Shown here: positions 28,403 through 36,008 of the stretch, piece by piece
Position numbering within the stretch: position 1 is the stretch's first letter
How the letters are laid out: each line of letters begins with the position of its first letter
DNA from: Paenacidovorax monticola
GTDB lineage: Bacteria; Pseudomonadota; Gammaproteobacteria; Burkholderiales; Burkholderiaceae_C
Direction: 5' to 3'
Length of the DNA: 64,000 bases
NCBI RefSeq assembly: GCF_014489595.1
Contig: NZ_CP060790.1
Span: 2,604,001-2,668,000, forward strand
Notes under the pieces: model-generated
What the model saw: only the letters and a program-made list of their open reading frames with translations
Databases searched by the model: none
Told to the model about the DNA's origin: nothing
Made by a program: the position numbers and the translations under genes

Positions 28403-29302
28403 TTACTTGACTTCGTACGACTCCATGGGCTTGTCGTTGGGGTTGGCCCATGCGTCCTTGGTGGCGTCGGACAGCGGCAGGCCGATCTTCACGTTGGCCG
28501 GGGGAATCGGCTGCAGGAACCACTTGTCATACAGCTTGCCCAGCGAGCCATCGGCGATCTGGCGCTTGATGGAGTCGTCCACGGCCTTCTTGAAGGCGGG
28601 GTCGTCCTTGCGCAGCATGCAGGCGATGGGTTCCACCGACAGCACTTCGCCCACGATCTTGTAATCGCCGGGGTTCTTGGACTTGGAGATGTTGGCGGCC
28701 AGGATGGAGCCGTCCATGATGAACGCATCGGCACGGCCGGTTTCCAGCATCAGGAAGCTGTCGGCATGGTCCTTGCCCATGACTTCCTTGAAGGTCAGGC
28801 CGTCGGCGCGCTTGTTCTTGCGCAGCGTCTGCACCGAGGTGGTGCCCGTGGTCGTGACCAGGGTCTTGCCGTTCAGGTCCTTGATGCCGTTGATGCCCGA
28901 CTTGGCGTTCACGGCGATGCGCACTTCTTCCACGTAGGTGGTCACGGCGAAGGCCACGTCCTTCTGGCGCGCCAAGTTGTTGGTGGTGGAGCCGCACTCG
29001 ATGTCCACCGTGCCGTTCTGCACCAGCGGAATACGGTTCTGCGAGGTCACGGGCTGGTACTTCACCTCCAGCTTGGGCAAGCCCAGCTGCTTCTGGATAT
29101 CAGCCAGGACACGCTCGCCCATTTCGGTATGGAAGCCCACATACTTGCCGTTGCCCAGGGTATAGCCCAGGCCCGAAGATTCACGCACCCCCAGGGTCAC
29201 GCTGCCCGAGGACTTGATCTTGGCCAGGGTATCGCCAGCCTGCGCGAATGCGCAGCCAGCGGCCAGAGCGGTCACGGCAACCGCCAGCAATTGCTTCTTC
29301 AT
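28403..29302 (-). CDS. gltI: glutamate/aspartate ABC transporter, periplasmic binding protein
   Basis: 299 residues with a Sec signal (MKKQLLAVAVTALAAGCAFA). The mature part shows ESSGLGYTLGNGKYVGFHTE, VTSQNRIPLVQNGTVDIECG and STTNN, the family-3 solute-binding signature. TTTGTTSVQTLRKNKRADGL and FIMDGSILAANISKSKNPGD follow. The sequence matches GltI-type aspartate/glutamate binding proteins. It is 37 bp downstream of a paralogous binding protein and upstream of gltJKL. Confidence 0.93.
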   Translation of the reverse strand: MKKQLLAVAVTALAAGCAFAQAGDTLAKIKSSGSVTLGVRESSGLGYTLGNGKYVGFHTEMGERVLADIQKQLGLPKLEVKYQPVTSQNRIPLVQNGTVDIECGSTTNNLARQKDVAFAVTTYVEEVRIAVNAKSGINGIKDLNGKTLVTTTGTTSVQTLRKNKRADGLTFKEVMGKDHADSFLMLETGRADAFIMDGSILAANISKSKNPGDYKIVGEVLSVEPIACMLRKDDPAFKKAVDDSIKRQIADGSLGKLYDKWFLQPIPPANVKIGLPLSDATKDAWANPNDKPMESYEVK

Positions 29303-29338
29303 ACGAACTCCTTATGGGTGAAGCGGAAAGAATGAATT

Positions 29339-30298
29339 TTAGAGATTCGCCGCGCCGGTCATGCCCGCAGGGCGAATTCCATGCGAAACGTCATTGTGCA
29401 GGGCTATCGCCTTAGAAGGGACCTGATCCGTAGGGTATTTCCAGAAGTCCCGCAGCAAATAGCTCACTGGAAGGTTCAGCGCCATGCCCTTTGGGGGAAT
29501 CGGACGGGCGAACCATTTGTCATATATGGCATATATCTCGCGGCTGGTAATCAGGCGCCGCATTTCCTCGTCCACGAGTTTCTTGAATCCGGGGTCGTTC
29601 TTGGGCAGCATGATGGCCAGTGGCTCCGTCGTCATGAACCGCCCCACCACCTTGAGCGCCTTGGGGTCGGGCCGGTTGGCGGCCAGGCCGTAGAGCAGCA
29701 CGTCGTCCATCACGAAGGCGTCGGCCTCGCCCTTTTCGACCATCTCGACGGCGCGGGCGTGGTCCGGGGCCTCCAGCAGCGTGATGCCCATGAGCCGCTC
29801 GCGGTTCGCCTGCTCGGCGGCCTTGAGGGGCGTCGTGCCCTTGGTGGACACCAGCTTCTTGCCCGCCAGATCCTCCACCCGGTCCACGTTGCTGGACGCG
29901 CGCACCAGCAGGCGCGCGCCGGTGATGAAGTGCGGGACCGTGAACGCCACCTTCTCGCGGCGCTCGGCATTGTTGGTGGTGGAGCCGCATTCCATGTCGG
30001 CCTTGCCCTGCTCCACCATGGCGATACGGTTGGCGGGCGTGACCTGCAGGAACTCGACGGCCATGTCCCTCATGCCCGTCTTCTTGCGCACCACCTCGGC
30101 CAGCCGCAGGCACAGGTCCACTGCATAGCCCATGGGCTTGCCGCCGTCCACGTACGAGAACGGCACCGACGACTCGCGGTGCGCGATCACCAGCTTGCCG
30201 CCGCCGGCGATGCGCTCGAGCACCCCCTGCGCGCTGGCGGCCGTGGCGCAGCACAGGAGCGCGAGCCCCCAAGCCATGTTCCGGTGCTGATGTTTCAT
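29339..30298 (-). CDS. second amino-acid ABC transporter binding protein, GltI paralogue
   Basis: 319 residues with a signal peptide (MAWGLALLCCATAASAQ). It shares with GltI the family-3 core: HRESSVPFSYVDGGKPMGYA, LQVTPANRIAMVEQGKADME, CGSTTNNAERREKVAF, STKGTTPLKAAEQANRERLM and FARPIPPKGMALNLPVSYLL. A longer C-terminal tail (about 20 residues past the usual end) is present. It probably feeds the same GltJKL permease with a different ligand range; tandem binding proteins with one permease are known for PAAT systems. I start at MKHQHRN because upstream frame lacks a signal. Confidence 0.88.
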   Translation of the reverse strand: MKHQHRNMAWGLALLCCATAASAQGVLERIAGGGKLVIAHRESSVPFSYVDGGKPMGYAVDLCLRLAEVVRKKTGMRDMAVEFLQVTPANRIAMVEQGKADMECGSTTNNAERREKVAFTVPHFITGARLLVRASSNVDRVEDLAGKKLVSTKGTTPLKAAEQANRERLMGITLLEAPDHARAVEMVEKGEADAFVMDDVLLYGLAANRPDPKALKVVGRFMTTEPLAIMLPKNDPGFKKLVDEEMRRLITSREIYAIYDKWFARPIPPKGMALNLPVSYLLRDFWKYPTDQVPSKAIALHNDVSHGIRPAGMTGAANL

Positions 30299-30453
30299 AC
30301 GATGGTTCCGTGAAGAGATGCTCCACCCAAGCAAATTGCGCGCCCGCCGGGGCCGTGCTGGAAGGAGCGCCGCGCCGCGGCAGGCTCAGTCAACGATCCC
30401 ACCGCGTGGCACGGCGCAGACTGTACGTGGGCGCCCGGCGAAATTCCAATGCC

Positions 30454-30469
30454 GATTGCGGGCGCAATC
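30454..30469. promoter_or_regulatory. palindrome upstream of the binding-protein/glt operon
   Basis: GATTGC-GGGC-GCAATC is a perfect 6-bp inverted repeat in the 195-bp gap between the second binding-protein gene (start 30298) and the 3' end of the LysR gene. It sits in the relatively AT-rich part of that gap, where the operon promoter is expected. The binding factor is unknown. Confidence 0.4.
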
Positions 30470-30492
30470 ATGCAGAATTTTTATGTCCGTAT

Positions 30493-31430
30493 TTACCCTA
30501 GGCATAGCCCTGCCTGCCCCTGCAGGTAGGTCCACAGTGCCTGGGCCGTACCCTTGGGGCCTCCTTGCCCGCGGGCTTCTCGCGGTAGGCGCGCACGTCC
30601 ATGACCATCTGCAGCCCCTGCAGTTCGGGCGGCGCCGCGCTCACGAGCTTGCGCGTGCGCAGTTCCTTGCGCACGGCGCTGTGCGGCAGGAAGGCCAGGC
30701 CATGCCCTTCGAGCGCCATGGCCTTGAGGCCTTCGGCCATGTCGGTCTCGTAGACCCGGTCCAGGTGGATGGGCGTGCCCGACTCCTTGAGGATCAGGTC
30801 CGTGAGCCGCCCCAGGTAGGCGCCCGGCGCGTAGCCCAGGTACGGCAGGGGCTCGCCCGCGCGGCCCGGCAGGCGGAACAGCGGCTGCCCGTCGGTATCG
30901 GGCTTGGCGTAGGGGGCCAGCACCTCCTGCCCCAGGCTCACCATCTCATAGCGGTCCGCGTCAAGCTGGAAAGGCTGGGAGGGATGGTGGTAGGCGATGA
31001 GCAGGTCGCACCCGCCTTCCACGAGGCGCATCACGGCGTCGTGCACATTGAGCGCGATCAGGCGGCTCTTGAAGGGGCCGAACTGCTCGTGCAGGCTCGA
31101 CACCCAGGCGGGGAAGAAGGTGAACGCCAGCGTGTGCGGCACGGCGAAGGCGATCACGTCCTTGCCCGCGCTGGTGTGCGCGCGCAACATGGCGCGCGTG
31201 TTCTGCAGGGCCTGCAGCATTTCCAGCGCCTGGTCGTACAGCGTCTTGCCCGCCGGCGTGAGGCGCGTGGGATAGGAGCTGCGGTCCACGAGGTCGGTCC
31301 CGGCCCAGGCTTCCAGGGCCTGGATGCGCCGCGAGAACGCCGGCTGGGTGACGTGGCGCAGCTGGGCCGACCGGCTGAAGCTGCGCGTTTCGGCGAGGCT
31401 GACAAAGTCCTCGAGCCACTTGGTTTCCAT
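30493..31430 (-). CDS. LysR family transcriptional regulator (apparent frameshift near the C-terminus)
   Basis: The N-terminal helix-turn-helix is METKWLEDFVSLAETRSFSR with LRHVTQPAFSRRIQALEAWA. The effector domain runs through VIAFAVPHTLAFTFFPAWVS and GLKAMALEGHGLAFLPHSAV. As read, the frame ends with an Arg/Cys-rich, un-LysR-like tail at 30498. Adding one base to the GGGG at 30556-30559 instead gives EAPKGTAQALWTYLQGQ, a typical LysR C-terminus, ending at a TAA at 30493-30495. The corrected length is about 312 residues. It is divergent from the TRAP transporter operon (195 bp apart) and is its likely regulator. Confidence 0.85.
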
Positions 31431-31497
31431 GGCCCGCATTATCCGCGCCCCGCCCCGGGGCGCCGGCGGCCCCCCTGGGGCAAGCACCGTGAGCACA

Positions 31498-31521
31498 CTT
31501 AGTAACGAGTCGCATAATAAG
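31498..31521. promoter_or_regulatory. candidate LysR-type operator upstream of the TRAP operon
   Basis: CTTAGTA-N10-TAATAAG (one mismatch between arms) is an AT-rich interrupted dyad in an otherwise GC-rich divergent gap. It contains T-N11-A-like spacing typical of LysR binding sites. It lies 68 bp from the LysR start and 105 bp from the TRAP dctQ start. Inference from position and symmetry. Confidence 0.4.
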
Positions 31522-31625
31522 GAGTCCGCACCTACCGGGTGCCTTCGTCCCCAGCCCCTGGTGCACAACACCGCCGGGCAGAGAGACCTGCATTGCCATG
31601 TTTGTTCTTCTGATTCCCCGCGTTC

Positions 31626-32183
31626 ATGTCACCCTCCACCCCTCCCGGGCCGCACGACGATGCGCCCTCCGTCGGCGCGCCCGACGCTGACGAGCCCCGC
31701 TCGCTGCGCCTGGAAGACTGGCTCACCGTGATCGTGATGGCGCTGCTCGCGCTCATCACCTTCGCCAATGTGCTGGTGCGCTACTTCACCAATTCCTCGT
31801 TCGCCTGGACGGAGGAGATCTCCGTCTTCCTGATGATCGTGCTGGCCCTGGTGGCCGGCTCGGCCGCCGTGGCGCGCGACGTGCACATCCGCATCGAGTA
31901 CTTCGCCGAAGGCGGCTCCATGGCGCGCCGCCAGCGGCTCGCGCGCTTCGGCGCGCTCATGGTCGCGCTGCTGTTCGGCGTGATCGCCGTGCTGAGCGTG
32001 CGCGTGGTCTGGGACGATTTCCGTTTCGAGGAGACGTCGCCCGGTATCGGCGTGCCGCAGTGGTGGTACTCGGTCTGGCTGCCCGTGTTCTCGGCACTCA
32101 TCACCTGGCGCGCCCTCGGCCTGTTCATCCGCCGCAGCCGCCAGGCGCCGCCGGCCGACCACCACGGGGACTTCCAAGCATGA
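31626..32183 (+). CDS. dctQ: TRAP transporter small permease (DctQ type)
   Basis: 185 residues with four membrane helices: WLTVIVMALLALITFANVLV, EEISVFLMIVLALVAGSAAV, LARFGALMVALLFGVIAVLS and the WYSVWLPVFSALITWRALGL segment. RYFTNSSFAWTEEISVFLM is the conserved TRAP small-subunit motif. About 30 hydrophilic residues precede the first helix. The ATGA overlap with the next gene shows coupling to the large permease. The full operon (Q-M-P order) imports an organic acid, driven by a sodium or proton gradient. Confidence 0.9.
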   Translation: MSPSTPPGPHDDAPSVGAPDADEPRSLRLEDWLTVIVMALLALITFANVLVRYFTNSSFAWTEEISVFLMIVLALVAGSAAVARDVHIRIEYFAEGGSMARRQRLARFGALMVALLFGVIAVLSVRVVWDDFRFEETSPGIGVPQWWYSVWLPVFSALITWRALGLFIRRSRQAPPADHHGDFQA

Positions 32184-33477
32184 TCGCCACCCTGCTGTTC
32201 GTGGCGTTCCTCGCCATGATGTTCGTGGGCGTGCCCATCGGCGCGGCCCTGGGCCTCGCGGGCGCTGCCGCCATCGCGCTCGCCAACCACGAGACGCAGT
32301 GGTTCGGCCTGCTGGCCGTGCCGCAGAACTTCTATGCCGGTCTGGGCAAGTACCCGCTGCTCGCGATTCCGATGTTCGTGCTCGTGGGCTCGATCTTCGA
32401 CCGCTCGGGCGTGGCGCTGCGCCTGGTGAACTTCGCCGTATCCATCGTCGGGCGCGGCCCCGGCATGCTGCCGCTCGTGGCCATCGCCGTGGCCATGTTC
32501 CTGGGCGGCATCTCGGGCTCGGGCCCGGCCAACGCGGCCGCCGTGGGCGGCGTGATGATCGCGGCCATGAGCCGCGCGGGCTACCCCGGCAGCTTCTCGG
32601 CCAGCGTGGTGGGCGCGGCCGCGGCCACCGACATCCTGATCCCCCGTCGGTGGCGTTCATCATCTACTCGGTGCTGGTGCCGGGCGCCTCGGTGCCCGCG
32701 CTGTTCGCGGCCGGCATGGTGCCGGGCGTGCTGGCCGGCGTGGCGCTGATCGTCCCCGCCGTGTGGATGGCGCGCAAGCACCGGATGGGCGCGCTTGAGG
32801 CCGAAATGCCCCGCCCGCCGTTCTGGAAGAGCCTGCGCGAGGCCTCCTGGGGCCTGGCCGCGCCGGTCCTGATCCTGGGCGGCATGCGCGCGGGCTGGTT
32901 CACGCCCACCGAAGCCGCCGTGGTGGCCGTGTTCTATGGCCTGTTCGTGGGCATGTGCATCCACCGCACGATCACGCTGCGCGACCTGTACCCCATCCTG
33001 CGCGAGGCGGGCGAGCTGTCGGCCGTGATCCTCATCGTGGTCTCCCTTGCGGGCATCTTCGCGTTCTCGCTGTCCACGCTGGGCGTGATCGACCCCGTGG
33101 CCAAGGCCATCGTGAACTCGGGCCTGGGCGAGTACGGGGTGCTGGCGCTCCTGATCCTGCTGCTCATCACCGTGGGCATGTTCCTGGACGGCATCTCGAT
33201 CTTCCTGATCTTCGTTCCGCTGCTGCTGCCCATCATGCAGCACTACCACTGGGACCCGGTGTGGTTCGGCGTGATCCTCACGCTCAAGGTCGCACTGGGC
33301 CAGTTCACGCCGCCGCTGGCCGTGAACCTCATGGTGTCGTGCCGCATCGCGGGCGTGCGCATGGAGTCCACGGTGCGCTGGGTCGGCCCCATGCTGCTGG
33401 CCATGTTCCTCGTGATGGTGGCCGTGATCGCCTTCCCGCAATTGGCACTGTGGCTGCCCGCCAAGCTGGGCTACTGA
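32180..33477 (+). CDS. dctM: TRAP transporter large permease (DctM type, one apparent frameshift)
   Basis: The N-terminal part (MIATLLFVAFLAMMFVGVPI to GAAAATDILIP) and the C-terminal part (PSVAFIIYSVLVPGASVPAL to the stop at 33475-33477) are in different frames. Adding one C to the CCCCC at 32641-32645 restores ILIPPSVAFIIYS, the conserved DctM motif, for a protein of about 432 residues. About twelve membrane helices are visible, with GISGSGPANAAAVGGVMIAA and LFVGMCIHRTITLRDLYPIL. The break is most simply a sequencing error, because the rest is intact and both partner genes are complete. Confidence 0.88.
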
Positions 33478-33499
33478 TTTTTCCAAGGAGACTACAACC

Positions 33500-34531
33500 A
33501 TGAAACTGCGCACCTTCCTCGCATCCACCGTGGCCGCCGCGGCCGCCCTGGCCTTCGCCACGCCCGCGCTGGCCCAGACCTACAAGAGCGAGTACCGCAT
33601 GTCGCTCGTGCTGGGCACGGCTTTCCCCTGGGGCAAGGGCGGCGAGATCTGGGCCAACAAAGTGCGCGAGCGCACCAATGGCCGCATCAACATCAAGCTC
33701 TACCCAGGCGTCTCGCTGATCCAGGGCGACCAGACGCGCGAGTTCAGCGCGCTGCGCCAGGGCGTGATCGACATGGCCGTGGGCTCGACGATCAACTGGT
33801 CGCCCCAGGTCAAGCAGCTCAACCTGTTCTCCCTGCCCTTCCTGTTCCCCGACTACGCGGCCGTGGACGCCGTCACCCAGGGCGACGTGGGCAAGAGCAT
33901 CTTCCAGACGCTGGACAAGGCCGGCGTGGTGCCGCTGGCCTGGGGCGAGAACGGCTACCGCGAAATCTCCAACTCCAAGCACGCGATCAAATCGCCCGCC
34001 GACCTCAAGGGCCTGAAGATCCGCGTCGTCGGCTCGCCGCTGTTCCTCGACACCTTCACCGCGCTGGGCGCCAACCCCACGCAGATGAGCTGGGCCGACG
34101 CCCAGCCCGCCATGGCCAGCGGCGCCGTGGACGGCCAGGAGAACCCCGTGTCGGTCTACATGGCCGCCAAGCTGCACACCGTGGCGCAGAAGCACATCAC
34201 CATGTGGGGCTACATGAACGACCCGCTGATCTTCGTGGTGAACAAGGACATCTGGAACAGCTGGACGCCCGCCGACCGCGAAGCCGTGAAGCAGGCCGCC
34301 ATCGACGCGGGCAAGGAGCAGATCGCCATCGCACGCAAGGGCATGGTTGAAGCCGACAAGCCCCTGCTCAAGGACATCAACGCCAACGGCGTGACGGTGA
34401 CCCAGCTCTCGCCCACCGAGCGCGAAGCCTTCGTGAAGGCCACGCGCCCCGTGTTCGACAAGTGGAAGGGCCAGATCGGCGCCGACCTCGTGGGCCAGGC
34501 CGAGAAGGCCATCGCCGCGCGCAAGAAGTAA
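33500..34531 (+). CDS. dctP: TRAP transporter substrate-binding protein (DctP type)
   Basis: 343 residues with a Sec signal (TVAAAAALAFATPALAQ). The mature part shows YKSEYRMSLVLGTAFPWGKG, INIKLYPGVSLIQGDQTREF, and the conserved LKGLKIRVVGSPLFLDTFTA with LGANPTQMSWADAQPAMASG, where the Arg contacts the ligand carboxylate in DctP proteins. GAVDGQENP is also standard. It captures a carboxylate for the DctQM permease. AAGGAG precedes the ATG, 22 bp after dctM. A strong hairpin terminator follows. Confidence 0.92.
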   Translation: MKLRTFLASTVAAAAALAFATPALAQTYKSEYRMSLVLGTAFPWGKGGEIWANKVRERTNGRINIKLYPGVSLIQGDQTREFSALRQGVIDMAVGSTINWSPQVKQLNLFSLPFLFPDYAAVDAVTQGDVGKSIFQTLDKAGVVPLAWGENGYREISNSKHAIKSPADLKGLKIRVVGSPLFLDTFTALGANPTQMSWADAQPAMASGAVDGQENPVSVYMAAKLHTVAQKHITMWGYMNDPLIFVVNKDIWNSWTPADREAVKQAAIDAGKEQIAIARKGMVEADKPLLKDINANGVTVTQLSPTEREAFVKATRPVFDKWKGQIGADLVGQAEKAIAARKK

Positions 34532-34537
34532 GCAGAC

Positions 34538-34592
34538 GCTACCAAAAAGAGAGCTGCTGGCGCCTGCCTACCGGGCGCCAGCAGCTTTTTTT
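34538..34592 (+). terminator. bidirectional terminator built from the lineage-type repeat
   Basis: AGCTGCTGGCGCC (34552-34564) and GGCGCCAGCAGCT (34574-34586) form a perfect 13-bp stem with a 9-base loop. Seven T follow on the plus strand (34586-34592) and an A-rich tract precedes it, so it can stop dctP on the plus strand and the gene from 35962 on the minus strand. The left side from 34538 matches the element at 47002 with two differences in 27 bases. The opposite-strand gene's last codons and TAG (34568-34570) lie in the right arm and loop. Confidence 0.85.
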
Positions 34593-35962
34593 GTGCTCAT
34601 TTGGGGGTAGGAGATGCCTTTGCCATCAGGGCTCACTACAACCTCTTTTCGCGCCTCCAACAAAGCGCAAACCTGCTGCGCCATGGCCTTCGGATCGGTG
34701 GCCTTGGCAGTGTGCGTTTCGATGAACTTGAGCAGGCCCGCGTGGCGCGTGGGCTTGTTCCCGGGCATCTTTTTCAGGCTGGCAAGCACAGCCTGGGTGA
34801 TCTGCGGCGCCGTGGGCTTTGGAGCGGCCTTGGCAGGCGCTTGCTTCGCGGCTGCGGCCGCCTTCTTGGCGGGGACCGCTTTCTTCTTTGCCACGGCGGC
34901 TGCGGTGGAAGAGGCTGGCGTTGCGGGCTCAGGCGGATAGCGCACGTTGCTGCCTTTGAGCGCAACATGCTTTTGCGCCTGCAACTGCGCCAAGGCGTGC
35001 ACCACCCGGGGCGACAGCATGCCAATCTCGCCCATATGGGCCTGGAGCAACGCCAACAAGGCGTCCTTGTGCATGGGCCGCTGGGCTGGCGGCATGCCAT
35101 GCAATAACTGGGCAAGCCGCTGCACATCCTGGCGTGTGGCCTTGGCGCTGTCTGGAGACTTTGCCGGCGCGTTTGCCTTGGCGGGAGCCGCAGCCACCGG
35201 CAGCTTGGGCTGCGCAACAGGCTGGACAGGCGCCGGCAGCGCGGGCTCCTGCTTGGGCGCAGGCTTGCTGAAGACGCAGCGCCGGGCATCGAACTCCAAT
35301 TCGCGCGCATGCTCCAGCATGGGGTCGTAGCCTTGGTCGTTGGAGACGACGACGAATGCAGCGCCCGGTTGGCGTGCCGTGATGTAGCCCAGGTAGTAGG
35401 AAAGCTGGAAGTCCAGCGCATTCCTGCCCGCGCCCGAACGCGGAACCAAGGTAACGCGATCCTTGCCGTACACCTGCGCATGGCTCACGGCATTCACCTT
35501 CTGCTGCGGCCCGTGGAACAGCCACACGTCCGTGCCCTGCGGCACCAGCACCTTCAGCGCCTCGCCCGAAGGCTGTACGTTCTCCCAATCGACCAGTAAG
35601 TGGGCGCGGGGCACCGCGGACAGGGCCGGAGGCACCGCCGGTTCAGCATGCTTGGCGGGGTGCTTTTCAGCGTTCTTGCGCAGCTTGTGCTCCACCGCCT
35701 GCTCCACATCCACACCGGTGTGGTCAGCCAGTTGCAGCAGGTACAGCAGCACGTCGGCGATTTCATCGGCCACGCGCTCCTTGTCCGCCGCATTGCGCGT
35801 GAAGCCGCGTGATTCCGTGAGGGTCTGCCACTGGAACAACTCCAGCAGCTCCGCCGCCTCCACCATCAGCGCCATCGCGAGGTTCTTGGGGGCGTGGAAA
35901 GGCTCCCAATCGCGCGCGGCGGCGAACGCGCGCAGGCGGCGCTGCAGGGTTGAAATGTCCAT
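34568..35962 (-). CDS. MazG-like nucleotide pyrophosphohydrolase fused to a PIN-like nuclease domain and two C-terminal repeat modules
   Basis: 464 residues. Residues 1-105 are a MazG/dCTPase-like domain with EAAELLELF (E35, E38) and VADEIADVLLYLLQLAD (E67, D70), the metal-binding EExxE/ExxD pattern. Residues 119-230 are a PIN/NYN-like nuclease with D125 (HLLVDWENV), D184 (NALDFQLSYYLG) and D209/D213 (VVVSNDQGYDP). After an Ala/Pro/Lys linker, two related modules of about 68 residues (276-343 and 386-453) share an MP..RP/KP...LL pattern and end in RYP/SYP; they may be winged-helix nucleic-acid binders. An Ala/Lys-rich linker joins them. The C-terminal KKAAGAR and stop are encoded in the repeat/terminator. 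Role unknown: nucleotide surveillance or RNA decay are possible, and phage defence is speculation. Confidence 0.85.
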   Translation of the reverse strand: MDISTLQRRLRAFAAARDWEPFHAPKNLAMALMVEAAELLELFQWQTLTESRGFTRNAADKERVADEIADVLLYLLQLADHTGVDVEQAVEHKLRKNAEKHPAKHAEPAVPPALSAVPRAHLLVDWENVQPSGEALKVLVPQGTDVWLFHGPQQKVNAVSHAQVYGKDRVTLVPRSGAGRNALDFQLSYYLGYITARQPGAAFVVVSNDQGYDPMLEHARELEFDARRCVFSKPAPKQEPALPAPVQPVAQPKLPVAAAPAKANAPAKSPDSAKATRQDVQRLAQLLHGMPPAQRPMHKDALLALLQAHMGEIGMLSPRVVHALAQLQAQKHVALKGSNVRYPPEPATPASSTAAAVAKKKAVPAKKAAAAAKQAPAKAAPKPTAPQITQAVLASLKKMPGNKPTRHAGLLKFIETHTAKATDPKAMAQQVCALLEARKEVVVSPDGKGISYPQMSTKKAAGAR

Positions 35963-36008
35963 TTCGCTTCTCTTTTTTTAATAGCCGCCCACACCTGCCC
36001 AGCGGGCG

